Shown: positions 25,042 to 33,733, counted from the first letter of the stretch. The stretch is 51,655 nucleotides of DNA from Thermoleophilia bacterium (GCA_025934255.1 JAICYJ010000017.1:1-51655), one strand, 5' to 3'. A program made the numbers and translations. Notes: generated by a model from the letters alone, not told the origin.

Positions 25042-25929
25042 TCAGAACCCGCCGGCGGGTGTGGGCAGGCAGTTCGCGCCGCCGGTGTTGGTGTCGCAGT
25101 TGTGGAAGGCGCCGCTAGTCGAGAGCATGCCGGTGGCGGTTGTGGTCGGGTTGAAGGTGCCGGCGCCGGTGATGTTGGCGGCGCTTCCGGCGGTGTTGGC
25201 GCCGATGGTGACGGTGAGAGTGGTGTGGGCGGCGTTCCACGTCCAGGTGGCGGCGTAGCGGCTCTTCTTGCTGACGGTCGTGCCGGTGATGGTGCCGAGC
25301 GTGGCGGGGCTGGTGGCGCAGGTGGTTCCTGCGCCCGTGCTTCCGAGCACGATGGTGTTTGTGCCGGTGTCGGTACAGACGTTGTCGGTGGAGGCGGGCC
25401 CGGTCGCCGTGTTCACGGCCTGGTTGTAGGTGACGACGATGGTGTCCCCGGTGTCGAGCTTGCCTGCGACGCCCCCGTTGGTAATGGCGACCCCGGCGGC
25501 GACGAACCCGAGCTGGGCAGCGGCGGTGGGGTTGCCGCTGACCGAGTTCCAGGTGTTGTAGGTGGTCTCGACCTGGTAGCACTCATACGTTCCCTGCGGC
25601 GTGTAGCGGCCGGTATCGGTGTAGGCGAGCGCGGCGGTGGTGGTGAGGTTTGCGAAGCTGGCGGCCGAGCAGTTGCTGGACGTCCCGTTCGCGACGGCGA
25701 GCAGCTTGTACCCGTTGCCGTTGCTTCCGGCGGTCCAGGACACGGCGACGTCGTGGCCGGAGGGGGTGGCTGTGAGGCTGCCGGGCGCCACCAGGTTGCG
25801 GGTGGAGATGGCGCCGCCGGTCGCCGTCCCGGTGCTGGTGAACGAGGCGTAGGCGACGGTTGCGACGGCGGCCGAGCTCGCGATCGCCGCCAGCAGCGCC
25901 AGCGCCACCAGCGGCAGCGGCCGGGTCAC
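25042..25929 (-). CDS. Secreted protein of the SipW/TasA-like locus
   Basis: A 295-residue exported protein. A signal-type helix (PLPLVALALLAAIASSAAVA) is followed by the TYASFT-like junction VAYASFTSTGTATGGAISTR, the pattern of SipW-dependent substrates. A fibronectin-III-like stretch (about 50-130, APGSLTATPSGHDVAVSWTA) precedes a Thr/Asn-rich beta domain of about 150 residues with paired cysteines. It ends NCLPTPAGGF. The start GTG 25929 overlaps the signal-peptidase stop (GTGA). It is probably a surface or matrix protein processed by the adjacent peptidase. Confidence 0.75.
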   Translation of the reverse strand: MTRPLPLVALALLAAIASSAAVATVAYASFTSTGTATGGAISTRNLVAPGSLTATPSGHDVAVSWTAGSNGNGYKLLAVANGTSSNCSAASFANLTTTAALAYTDTGRYTPQGTYECYQVETTYNTWNSVSGNPTAAAQLGFVAAGVAITNGGVAGKLDTGDTIVVTYNQAVNTATGPASTDNVCTDTGTNTIVLGSTGAGTTCATSPATLGTITGTTVSKKSRYAATWTWNAAHTTLTVTIGANTAGSAANITGAGTFNPTTTATGMLSTSGAFHNCDTNTGGANCLPTPAGGF

Positions 25930-26540
25930 GCCGGATCCGTCTTGGCCGGACGCGGCCGCCAGATGCCGATCAGCCACCAGACCGCGAGCAGGATCGGGAT
26001 GCCAAGGACGCAGACTCTCTGCAGGAGTGGCTGGCGCATCCAGATGATCACGCGTCCGACCGCGGGGATGACCAGCCGCTCCTGCCAGGCGGTGCCCGAT
26101 GTGAGCTGCGCCCGCCACGGGTCGGCCTCGGCGTTGTTGTCGCCCTTGGTGATGATCACCGGGTGGGTGCCACCTTGCAGTACACGGACGACGCGGTGGC
26201 TTTCGACGTGGTGGTCGCCGATCGGGATCTGGTAGCTGATGACCTGGCCCGGCCGCACGGCCGTGACGGGCTCGGGCGTCACGATGATCACGTCGCCGGG
26301 GTTGAACGTCGGCTGCATGCTTCCCGACAGCACGGTCTCCATGCGGTAGAGGCCGAGCCTGGGGCCGACGGCGACCGCGGCCAGCACGGCCACGGCCGCC
26401 AACGTGAGCAGCGAAGCCACGAGGCGGAGGAGGAGGCCGACGCGTGCGACCCATGCCTCGCCGCTGCGCCGGAGCACCGGTGCGGGAGGTGCCGCGGGGG
26501 GCGGCAGCTCCGTATGTTCAAGCGCTCCGGCCGTTGCCAC
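25926..26540 (-). CDS. sipW: Signal peptidase I, SipW/ER type
   Basis: A 204-residue membrane peptidase. A Pro-rich cytoplasmic start is followed by one helix (about 35-58), then VLSGSMQPTFNPGDVIIV with catalytic Ser74. HHVESHRVVRV supplies His115 in place of the Lys general base of ordinary bacterial enzymes, and TKGDNNAEADPW supplies conserved Asp residues. This Ser-His form is the archaeal/ER/SipW class. A second helix lies near the C-terminus (about 176-194). It sits between two short exported proteins, as SipW does beside TasA in Bacillus, and should cleave both. The start is ATG 26540, 10 nt after the preceding stop. Confidence 0.88.
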   Translation of the reverse strand: MATAGALEHTELPPPAAPPAPVLRRSGEAWVARVGLLLRLVASLLTLAAVAVLAAVAVGPRLGLYRMETVLSGSMQPTFNPGDVIIVTPEPVTAVRPGQVISYQIPIGDHHVESHRVVRVLQGGTHPVIITKGDNNAEADPWRAQLTSGTAWQERLVIPAVGRVIIWMRQPLLQRVCVLGIPILLAVWWLIGIWRPRPAKTDPA

Positions 26541-26550
26541 GAACCATCAC

Positions 26551-27177
26551 CTACTGGTTGGTGGCCGCCCGCTGGGTGCCGGTGAAGGCGTACTGGATCA
26601 CCGACGACTGGTTCTGCAGCGTGTTGCCGGCGCCGCTGGGAAGCGTCAAGGTGACTCGCAGATGATCGGTCGAGCCGGCCGTCAGCGCGCTCAGGTTCGA
26701 GAGCGCCAGGTTGGAGCCGACCACCGGCGTCGAGGCGAGCACCGAGGAAGTGCTGCCCGAGCAGGTGTAGGTGTAGGCCGGCGCCGAGCCGCCCTCCGTC
26801 CACGCGACGGAGCACTTGTCGATCGCCATCTGCAGGCCGTTGCTGGTGTCGGTGTTCAGCAGCGAGCTGGTCGTCGCGCTCGTCGTCAGCGAGACGGATG
26901 CCAGGTTGAGCGTGCCCTGGTTGATGAGGTCGACGCTCCGCTGGATGGTGTCGCCGGCCGCGATGTTCGAGGCGCCGACCGTGAGACGGTTTGTCGATGC
27001 GCCGGTTGCGCCGAGCGCGATCGTGACGGTGCCGGAGGCGACCGACTGGCTGGCCGAAGTAGAACTGGTAAAAGTGGCGTAGGTGCCAAGGCCGGCGATG
27101 GCCGCGGTTGCGCCGATGGCGGCGATGGAAAGCAGCAACTTCCGGGACACGCCGGACAGTGCAGAGCGAGCGATCAA
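26551..27177 (-). CDS. TasA/camelysin-like exported protein
   Basis: A 208-residue protein with a signal helix (KLLLSIAAIGATAAIAGLG) and the TasA/camelysin-type junction GTYATFTSSTSASQSVASGT, then a Ser/Thr-rich beta domain. Two cysteines (DKCSVAW and TYTCSGS) may pair. I chose TTG 27177 because AAAGGA lies 6 nt upstream; an internal GTG near 27150 is possible. TasA and camelysin are SipW-processed and form extracellular fibres in firmicutes. An analogous fibre or coat here is inferred. It is first in the operon with the peptidase and second substrate. Confidence 0.75.
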   Translation of the reverse strand: MIARSALSGVSRKLLLSIAAIGATAAIAGLGTYATFTSSTSASQSVASGTVTIALGATGASTNRLTVGASNIAAGDTIQRSVDLINQGTLNLASVSLTTSATTSSLLNTDTSNGLQMAIDKCSVAWTEGGSAPAYTYTCSGSTSSVLASTPVVGSNLALSNLSALTAGSTDHLRVTLTLPSGAGNTLQNQSSVIQYAFTGTQRAATNQ

Positions 27178-27309
27178 GAGAGGTCCTTTCAACTGGGGGT
27201 GGAAAGATGAAGCGGGACTGCCGAATAAGGCTTCAGGTATTCGGTCTTCCTCGCATCGTCGGAGCGCCGACCGCTTTCGACCACCCCCAAAAAAGGTGAT
27301 CTCTGCTTC

Positions 27310-28845
27310 ATGCATCACGACTCAGACGCCGCTCCGTCGTTCTTCCTGCTGACCAACCACGGTCAGGTGCTGCTCGCTGTCGCCGAGAAGCCGGACGTGC
27401 GGATCCGCGAGATCGCCGATCGCGTCGGCATCACCGAGCGCGCGACGCAGACCATCCTGAACGACCTGGTCGGCGCTGGGTATGTGGAACGGACCCGTGT
27501 CGGGCGGCGCAACACCTACACCGTCGATCCCGAAAAGCCGTTCCCCCACCCGGCCCTTCACCAGCCGGTCGGCTCGTTGCTCTCGGGCCTCGTGGCCTGG
27601 AAGACCCCGGAGGAGGGCGAATCACCGGACGCGGGGCCGCCACCGGCCGCCGCCGCCGATTCCTACCACGGCCTCGACCGGCTGACGACGCTCGCGGGAT
27701 GGCTCCTGCACGCGCCAATCAGCTTCGTCTCCCTCGTCTCAGACGACATCGAGGTGATCACGAGCGCCGTCGGCGTCCCGGATCAGCTGCTCGGTCGCGA
27801 GCTGCCACTCGACCAGTCGATCTGCCAGCATGTCGTCGCCTCCGGCGACCCGCTTGTGATCTTCGACGCCGCGGATGACCCGCTCGTTCGCGACAACGTG
27901 GCCGTGACCAGGTACGGCCTGAGCGCCTACGCCGGGCTGGCGCTGCGCCGGGACGACGGCACGGCGATCGGAAGCCTCTGCGTCGCCGACACCCGCCCGC
28001 GGCGCTGGACCGAGACCGATATCCGGATGCTCAGCAGCGTGGCCGCCGCGGCCGAATCCCAGATCGAGATCGGCGCCGTCGGCCGGCGCCACCGCGACGC
28101 CGCTGAGCGGTACCGGCTGCTGCTCGACAGCTTGCCCGAGACGGTCATCCTCGTGTTCGACCGGGATCTGCGGGTACAGGTCGCATCTGGCTCGGCGATC
28201 CTGCGGAACGGGCATCAGCCGGACCAGCTGATCGGCCGCAGCCTCGAGGAGATCGCCCAGCCCGGCGGGAAGGTCGCTGAGCTACGAGCCCACTATCAGG
28301 CCGGCCTCGCCGGCGATCGACACGAGTTCGTGAACCACGGAGCCGACGGCGTCAGCTACAGCATCGACGTCGTCCCGCTCCCCGATCACAACGGCGACGT
28401 TCAGGCAGTCATGGCTGTCGGCCGCGAGCACCTCGCGTATGGCCGAGACGACCATTGGGACGCCCACAGGCTGCGAGCGCTGATCGAGAACCTCCCCGGT
28501 GCGGTCTACCGCTGCGCCGCCAGCAGCGACTGGCGCACGCACTTCATCAGCAACCAGATCGAACAGATCACCGGATACCCGGCCACCGACTTCATCGACA
28601 ACGCGGAACGGGAATTCGCGAGCATCATCCATCCGGACGACCGCGCACACGTCGAACGGGCCGTCAGCGAGGCGATCGAGCGCGATCAATCGTTCCTGAT
28701 CGAGTACCGGATCGTGCATCGCGACGGCGACATGCGACACCTCTGGGAGCGCGGCCGAGCGGTGCAGGGCGCCGACGGCACCATGTTTCTCGACGGCGCC
28801 ATCTTCGAGATTCTCCACGAGCGCCGAAGCCCACGCGCCGCCTAG
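27310..28845 (+). CDS. Winged-helix DNA-binding protein with GAF and two PAS domains
   Basis: A 511-residue one-component sensor. Residues 10-75 form an ArsR/MarR-like winged helix (IREIADRVGITERATQTIL, GAGYVERTRVGRRNTY). A GAF domain follows at about 110-255 (CQHVVASGDPLVIFDAADDP). Next come a PAS_4 domain (about 265-375, YRLLLDSLPETVILVFDRDL) and a PAS_3 domain (about 385-500, FISNQIEQITGYPATDFIDN). There is no kinase, GGDEF or phosphatase output, so DNA binding is probably the output. AAGGTGAT at 27293-27300 sets the ATG. It is divergent from the SipW/TasA-like operon with a 132-bp gap and is the obvious candidate regulator. Confidence 0.83.
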   Translation: MHHDSDAAPSFFLLTNHGQVLLAVAEKPDVRIREIADRVGITERATQTILNDLVGAGYVERTRVGRRNTYTVDPEKPFPHPALHQPVGSLLSGLVAWKTPEEGESPDAGPPPAAAADSYHGLDRLTTLAGWLLHAPISFVSLVSDDIEVITSAVGVPDQLLGRELPLDQSICQHVVASGDPLVIFDAADDPLVRDNVAVTRYGLSAYAGLALRRDDGTAIGSLCVADTRPRRWTETDIRMLSSVAAAAESQIEIGAVGRRHRDAAERYRLLLDSLPETVILVFDRDLRVQVASGSAILRNGHQPDQLIGRSLEEIAQPGGKVAELRAHYQAGLAGDRHEFVNHGADGVSYSIDVVPLPDHNGDVQAVMAVGREHLAYGRDDHWDAHRLRALIENLPGAVYRCAASSDWRTHFISNQIEQITGYPATDFIDNAEREFASIIHPDDRAHVERAVSEAIERDQSFLIEYRIVHRDGDMRHLWERGRAVQGADGTMFLDGAIFEILHERRSPRAA

Positions 28846-28861
28846 CGGCCGAACGTATGCC

Positions 28862-29890
28862 CTATCCGGTGAATGGCTCCAGGGCGTGGCTGAAGTCCCA
28901 CGGGTTCTGAGCGATCCCGGAGCAGTTGTTGGCGCCGCCGTTGCCCGGACAGCCGCCGTTGTCGCGCTGGATCGCCCAGATCGACAGCGTGTTCATGCCC
29001 TTGGATTGGGCAAACGCCTCGACGTTCTGCGCGTCGGCGACCGTGGTGACCTCGGTCTTCTTCGGGTAGTCGTCGATGCCGTTCATCAGCGTGATGCCCA
29101 TCATCCCCCACAGCTGGGCGGTCGTCTTGGACGACCCGTAGATCGAGTGGAGCTGCGATACGGCGCCGGTGGCGGCGCTCTCCGCCGCGGCGCCCATCTG
29201 CGTCGTCACGTGGTCGTAGTAGTCGAACGCCATGATGTTCACGGTGTCGATGCGGGCACCGTCGGCGACCGCGTTCTGCAGGATCGCGACGCCGGTCGAC
29301 TCCAGCCCCGACGCGGAGGTCGGGATCGTGTAGTTGAACTGGAGCGGGCGCCGGTTGGCGGCGGCCCAGGACTCGACCATCGCGATCGCCTGGTTGCGGC
29401 GGTTGATGCCGGCCGTGTTGGTCAGCGAGCGGCCTTCGACGTCCATGTCCAGACGCGACACGTCGTACGTCGTGATCGCCTGCTCATACGCGGCGGCGAT
29501 CTGCGGCACGCTGGTGCACGAGTCGGCAATCTCGGTGCCGGCCTGGTCGGCGCTCCAGCCACCGAGCGAGAGGATCACGTCACCGCCGGTTTTCCGCAGC
29601 GCGGCGATGTCCGAGAGATACCGGCCCGAGGCGACGGTCTGTGAGCTGCTCCCAGTCCAGGCCAGCGTGCACGAGCGCTTGTTCAGGGTCTCGAGGAACG
29701 CCAGCGTGAGGTACTTGCTCCCCGACTGCTGAGCGGTCGCGGCGATGCCGTCGGTCGTCCACGTCTCGAAGTACGGGGCGTAGACGTGTGCCGGCAGCGC
29801 GGTGGCCGCGTTCGCGCTGCTGCCGCCTCCGATCGTGAGCAGCGCTGCGGACGCGGCGCACGCCGACAGCCGGCGAAGATGCGTTGTCAT
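28862..29890 (-). CDS. Secreted GH18 chitinase-like protein
   Basis: A 342-residue secreted protein with a Sec signal peptide ending near SSANAAT (about residue 28). The GH18 barrel landmarks are VILSLGGWSA (about 105-114) and RLDMDVEG with proposed catalytic Glu152. NIMAFDYYDH and LSIWAIQRDNGG follow at strands 6 and 8. It resembles bacterial chitinases of the ChiC/endo-type with no carbohydrate-binding module. It would hydrolyse chitin or peptidoglycan-like glycans outside the cell, with inactive lectin-like GH18 as the alternative. It shares direction with the RTX gene but is separated from it by a hairpin. Confidence 0.87.
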   Translation of the reverse strand: MTTHLRRLSACAASAALLTIGGGSSANAATALPAHVYAPYFETWTTDGIAATAQQSGSKYLTLAFLETLNKRSCTLAWTGSSSQTVASGRYLSDIAALRKTGGDVILSLGGWSADQAGTEIADSCTSVPQIAAAYEQAITTYDVSRLDMDVEGRSLTNTAGINRRNQAIAMVESWAAANRRPLQFNYTIPTSASGLESTGVAILQNAVADGARIDTVNIMAFDYYDHVTTQMGAAAESAATGAVSQLHSIYGSSKTTAQLWGMMGITLMNGIDDYPKKTEVTTVADAQNVEAFAQSKGMNTLSIWAIQRDNGGCPGNGGANNCSGIAQNPWDFSHALEPFTG

Positions 29891-29985
29891 CGAAGTCCCC
29901 TCCCTAGATCGCCCGCTCGTGCAATAAACCAGCGTGACGGTCCACGGTCAACCCGTGGTGCAGTCGTCATCCAACTCACATCCGT

Positions 29986-30025
29986 GAGACCCACCCTGGG
30001 AGCCAGGTGGCCCCCAGGGTGTCTC
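29986..30025 (-). terminator. Hairpin terminator after the RTX gene
   Basis: CACCCTGGG (29992-30000) pairs perfectly with CCCAGGGTG (30013-30021). Outer GAGA/TCTC can extend the stem from 29986 to 30025. It lies 16 nt beyond the RTX-gene stop on the minus strand, with no T-tract. Confidence 0.65.
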
Positions 30026-30041
30026 GGTTCGATGTTGAGCC

Positions 30042-31010
30042 TCAGCAGTTGGTGAGTGTGTCGCCCACGTCGGCAACGCATACGTTCGTGTCGATGCCGC
30101 CGTCGAGGGTGTCGTTGGCGCCGATGTTGTCACGCGAGACGAGTGTGTCGTTGCCCGAGCCGCCCAGGAGGGCGTCTTGGCCAAGGCCCGCGAGCAGGAC
30201 GTCGCCTTGCCTGCCACCCTGCAAGACATCGTCGCCTGCGCCGTCGGCCAGGGCATCGTGTCCACTGCCGCCGCGCAAGATGTCATCGCCGGTTCCCCCG
30301 GACAGGGTATCCGCACCGGCACCGCCGGTGACCGTGTCGTTCCCGCCGCCACCGATCAGGATGTCGTTCCCGCCCCGGCCCTTGATGACATCGTTCCCGC
30401 CGAAGCCGCAGATCACATCGGCGCCGGAGGTGCCGACCAGAACGTCTGCGCCGGCGGTACCGGTGATCGTGCATGGCTTCCGCGGGCAACTGACCCGGGA
30501 ATCGTGCTTATCGGACGCACACAGGTCCCTTCCAGGCCCGCCGTTGAGCGAGTCGTTGCCCCGCACGTCGTCCTTCGCCTCGAGGTGATCGCGACCGCGC
30601 CCGCCGTTCAGCGAATCCGTCCCGTCCCCGGCGAACAACGTGTCGGCGCCAATCCCACCCGTGATCGTGTCATCGCCGCGCCCGTCCCAGAGCACGTCGC
30701 TACCGCGCCCACCGGTTCCCTTGTCCGCGCCTGCGCCGAGGGAGACAACGTCCGAACCTGTCCCGCCGGATACCGTGTCACTTCCCTCGCCGGCCACGAT
30801 CACATCGTTGCCGCCCAGGCCTCTGATGACATCCTTGCCGCCCAGGCCACAGATCACGTCCGCGCCGGCCGTGCCTGTCAACGTGTCATCACCGGTGGTA
30901 CCGGTAATCGTGCACCCCACAGGTCCGACCACAGCACCGCCGGCCGAACCGGCCGAAGCGAGAACGGCCACACACATCAGCACTACCACGATGGCCAGAT
31001 TGAGCCGCAT
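30042..31010 (-). CDS. Exported RTX (hemolysin-type Ca2+-binding) repeat protein
   Basis: A 322-residue protein with a Sec signal peptide (LAIVVVLMCVAVLASAGSAG) and then glycine/aspartate nonapeptide repeats (GGxGxDxxx) that bind calcium as a parallel beta-roll. Two arrays each open with the same module: CTITGTTGDDTLTGTAGADV near residue 32 and CTITGTAGADVLVGTSGADV near residue 180. They are separated by a DLCASDKHDSRVSCPRK linker. Start ATG 31010 follows AAAGGGGG. Classical RTX proteins use type I secretion with no N-terminal signal; here Sec export to the surface is likely. No enzymatic domain is present. Confidence 0.88.
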   Translation of the reverse strand: MRLNLAIVVVLMCVAVLASAGSAGGAVVGPVGCTITGTTGDDTLTGTAGADVICGLGGKDVIRGLGGNDVIVAGEGSDTVSGGTGSDVVSLGAGADKGTGGRGSDVLWDGRGDDTITGGIGADTLFAGDGTDSLNGGRGRDHLEAKDDVRGNDSLNGGPGRDLCASDKHDSRVSCPRKPCTITGTAGADVLVGTSGADVICGFGGNDVIKGRGGNDILIGGGGNDTVTGGAGADTLSGGTGDDILRGGSGHDALADGAGDDVLQGGRQGDVLLAGLGQDALLGGSGNDTLVSRDNIGANDTLDGGIDTNVCVADVGDTLTNC

Positions 31011-31274
31011 CGTTACCCCCTTTGTCCGATTGGAGCTCATCGCCTGGCCATCCTACGCCTGAACCGTCCGCAGCACCGAGATTGCATGGCCACGGTCTGT
31101 CGGACCACTGCTGTAGAACGGCTGAATCAGCCTATTTCGGCGCACCTCGTGCGAGGTTCGCCGCTGATGCGTTCAGGGCATTTCGCTTCGGCGTCCGATT
31201 TGCGAGACTGGCGGTGTGTCGGACGTGGAGACGCGATATGCGAGGAGTGGCGATGTCCGCACGGCGCTGTTGAG

Positions 31275-32513
31275 ATGAGGACTGAGGAGCAGCACGAGAT
31301 TGTCGTGATCGGCGGTGGCCAAGCTGGGCTGGCGATGAGCGCTGTGCTGCAGCGACGGGGTCGCGACCATGTGGTGCTGGAGCGGGGTCGTGTCGGAGAG
31401 CGCTGGCGGACTGAGCGTTGGCTGTCGCTGCGGTTCCAGTTCCCGAACTGGTCGATCGAACTCCCGGGTCACAGCTACGCGAGGGACGATCCAGACGGAT
31501 ATGCCCACTGGAGCGAGATAGTGCAGTTGCTCGAGGACTACGCGGCCGGCATTCGAGCGCCGGTAGTGGAGGGCTTCGAGGTGACCGCGCTTCGCCCCCG
31601 CGAGAATGGATTCATCGTGTCTGGCAGCGACCAGGCGATCACGGCGCGGCGCGTGGTTGTCGCCACCGGCCCGTTCCAGCGGCCGCGGATCCCGCAGCTG
31701 GCCACGGAAGTGCCCTCGTCCATCCTGCAGACCGATCCCACGCGATATCGAAGCCCCGAAGACCTAACCGACGGTGCCGTCTTGGTGGTCGGCGCGGGAG
31801 CATCCGGCATCCAGATCGCCGATGAACTGTTCGCGGCCGGTCGGAGCGTCTTCTTGTCCGTCTCGCGGCATCGACGTATCCCGAGGCGGTTTCGCGGCAA
31901 AGACGTGTACTGGTGGCTGGAGGAGATGGGGCGCTTCGACCAGACGATCGACAGCTTCCCCGAGCGCCGCTGGCCTCCACACACAGCGGTGACCGGCGTC
32001 AACGGTGGCTACGACATCGACGTGCGGCAAATGGCCGTCGACGGCATCCAAGTGCTCGGGCGCGTCGTCGGTGCATCCGACGGCAGATTCGCCATCGCGT
32101 CGGACGCCAACCAGACCCTCGACCGGGCCGACGCCGCGTATACGGTTTTCCTTGATACGGCCCGCCAGTTCGCGGCGGAGAATCCCAACCTTGACATCGA
32201 CAACGAGGAACCAGCCGAGTCGCCAGTCGCTCCGCCGAGCGTCCCGGAAATCGAATCCCTGGATCTACGGCGGCAGAACGTCACGTCGATCCTGTGGGCG
32301 ACCGGATACGACTACGCTTATGAATGGCTGCGGCTCCCTGTCTTCGACGCGGAGGGACGCCCAATCCAGCAGCGCGGAGTCACCGCCGTACCGGGCCTCT
32401 ACTTCCTCGGCCTGCACTGGATGCACACGTTCAAATCCGGGCTTCTAGCCGGCGTCGGCCGCGACGCCGACTACATCGCTGACCAAATCTGTGCCGACGC
32501 GGGCGCTGCATGA
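31275..32513 (+). CDS. Flavin-dependent monooxygenase-like oxidoreductase (CzcO/FMO type)
   Basis: A 412-residue FAD/NADP-dependent enzyme. The FAD-binding fold is at the start (IVVIGGGQAGLAMSAVLQRR, Gly13-Gly18). The NADPH fold is in the middle (VLVVGAGASGIQIADELF, about 170-187), with ILWATGYDYAYEWL and LYFLGLHWMHTFKSGLLAGV near the end. It resembles putative flavin-containing or Baeyer-Villiger monooxygenases; the substrate is unknown. I chose ATG 31275; no good Shine-Dalgarno is visible. The stop overlaps the following lipoprotein start by ATGA, so the two are coupled. Confidence 0.85.
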   Translation: MRTEEQHEIVVIGGGQAGLAMSAVLQRRGRDHVVLERGRVGERWRTERWLSLRFQFPNWSIELPGHSYARDDPDGYAHWSEIVQLLEDYAAGIRAPVVEGFEVTALRPRENGFIVSGSDQAITARRVVVATGPFQRPRIPQLATEVPSSILQTDPTRYRSPEDLTDGAVLVVGAGASGIQIADELFAAGRSVFLSVSRHRRIPRRFRGKDVYWWLEEMGRFDQTIDSFPERRWPPHTAVTGVNGGYDIDVRQMAVDGIQVLGRVVGASDGRFAIASDANQTLDRADAAYTVFLDTARQFAAENPNLDIDNEEPAESPVAPPSVPEIESLDLRRQNVTSILWATGYDYAYEWLRLPVFDAEGRPIQQRGVTAVPGLYFLGLHWMHTFKSGLLAGVGRDADYIADQICADAGAA

Positions 32514-33004
32514 GGATGGTTTTCCGACCCGCAGCCCTCGCGATGTCGCTCCTTGCCGCCTCATGCGGTGGCTCCGGCCACGCGCACCCAGACGCCGTCG
32601 AAACAGCCTTCGCCACTCGTGCCGCCGCTGTATGCGCGGAAGCGTTGGACGCAAAACGCGCCCAGGGCCCGTTTCCCTATCCGACCTTCAATCCGACCCA
32701 ACCAGACACACAGAAGCTCCCGCTGGTGGCGTCCTTCCTGGAAGAGACGGCTACCACATTCACCAACTGGCACGCTCAAATGCAGCACCTCGGCGAGCCG
32801 CGGCGCGGCCGGGATGCATGGCACGACCTCCTCGCCGCTATCGCAACACACGCGCAACTGACGCGCGACCAGATCACAGCGGCACACGACGGCGACACCA
32901 AGCGATTTGCCGACGACTACCAGCAAGGGGTGGACACCCAATCCAAGCTCCTCGAGGCCGCCAAGGCCGCGGGGGTTCCCAGCTGCGCCCGCGTCGACCG
33001 GTAA
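32510..33004 (+). CDS. Hypothetical lipoprotein
   Basis: A 164-residue protein with a lipoprotein signal peptide (AALAMSLLAASCGG, lipid Cys at about residue 19). The mature part is mostly helical (ATRAAAVCAEALDAKRAQG, WHDLLAAIATHAQLTRDQIT) with two further cysteines, one near each end (VCAEA and PSCAR), which may form a disulfide. No family was recognised. It is coupled by ATGA to the flavin monooxygenase, which is unusual for a cytoplasmic enzyme partner. Confidence 0.75.
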   Translation: MRMVFRPAALAMSLLAASCGGSGHAHPDAVETAFATRAAAVCAEALDAKRAQGPFPYPTFNPTQPDTQKLPLVASFLEETATTFTNWHAQMQHLGEPRRGRDAWHDLLAAIATHAQLTRDQITAAHDGDTKRFADDYQQGVDTQSKLLEAAKAAGVPSCARVDR

Positions 33005-33368
33005 CGCGACTGCATGCACCGCGGTCGATCGGCCACGACTGGTAGTCGCCTGCCGAAATGCTGCCTCCGGCGCCTTTTACGTGGCTCCTGCCGCGATGAG
33101 TACGCTCGCAGTCGCATGGCTTGCGTCGTGCAGACCAACCGGCGATCCGAGGCGATGCGTGACCATCCGAGTGACCACCCCGACGGTTACGCGCTCTCCC
33201 GCAGAAGGCTGGCCATCGTGTCCTCCTCGGGACTCGGGTGATCAGCACCGGGCGGTGCCTCCCACATTGTCACCACAGACAACATCTGCTGCCGCTGTGA
33301 GGCGGTCCCCGCATCGCACGATCATGACGACTCGTGGCCCGCGCTGCCATCGGCGTTGCCGGCGTGGC
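33005..33368. other. Gene-poor stretch with a possible integrase relic
   Basis: I see no intact gene here. On the minus strand at 33077-33133 the frame reads LHDASHATASVLIAAGAT then stop. This resembles box II of tyrosine recombinases (LHDLRHTxASLLIAAG) with the catalytic Arg replaced by Ser. The surrounding codons do not continue the family clearly. The match is short and could be chance. Confidence 0.25.
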
Positions 33369-33634
33369 CTACGGCGGGGTGCGTGTGTAGGGCGTCGTGG
33401 TGGAGACCTTGACGAAGCCGGCTCGTTCGAGGATCGGCCGCGAGAACTCGGTCGAGTCGCTGTTCATGAGCTGCTTGCCGAGCCGCAGCGCCGAGCGGGC
33501 GCGTTCCGGCCTCTCCCTCCCGCGAACGTCGCCAGCCTCAGGGGGCCGAGCTCCGTCACCGAGATCGCGCTCGGTGTCTCTGCCTCGGTGCGGAGCTGTG
33601 CGTCGTAGGCGGCCAGGTCGTCCTCGGCGGTCAC
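33369..33634 (-). pseudogene. GNAT acetyltransferase with central deletion
   Basis: From GTG 33634 the minus strand gives VTAEDDLAAYDAQLRTEAET and LGPLRLATFAGGRG, an acetyltransferase-like N-terminus. A frame change near 33505 is followed by RARSALRLGKQL, then NSDSTEFSRPILERAGFVKV and STTTPYTRTPP, a typical GNAT C-terminus ending at TAG 33369-33371. The middle of the domain, with the acetyl-CoA loop, is missing. Only about 88 codons remain of a gene normally over 200, so it is non-functional. Confidence 0.7.
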
Positions 33635-33691
33635 CCGCCTAACTCTAGGAACCGCGAGGCGCAGGTCGAGATGACCCCAAGCCGGGTCGTG

Positions 33692-33733
33692 GCCCAGTTG
33701 GCCCCTCAGTGGCCCCTCGGTGGGCCACTGGGC
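33692..33733. repeat. Imperfect inverted repeat with short direct repeats
   Basis: GCCCAGTTGGCCC (33692-33704) and GGGCCACTGGGC (33722-33733) can form a stem with one bulge. The loop carries repeated TGGCCCCTC. It lies downstream of the MarR gene on the minus strand and may act as its terminator. Confidence 0.4.

Noticed and set aside
30042..30960. Short regularly spaced repeats that might suggest a CRISPR array
   Set aside because: The repeats are degenerate and codon-phased, and encode the GGxGxD nonapeptides of an RTX protein. There are no unique spacers and no cas genes.
30177..31274. Upstream extension of the flavin monooxygenase frame through the RTX gene
   Set aside because: It is antisense to RTX repeats. 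Family similarity and the FAD motif start only at ATG 31275.
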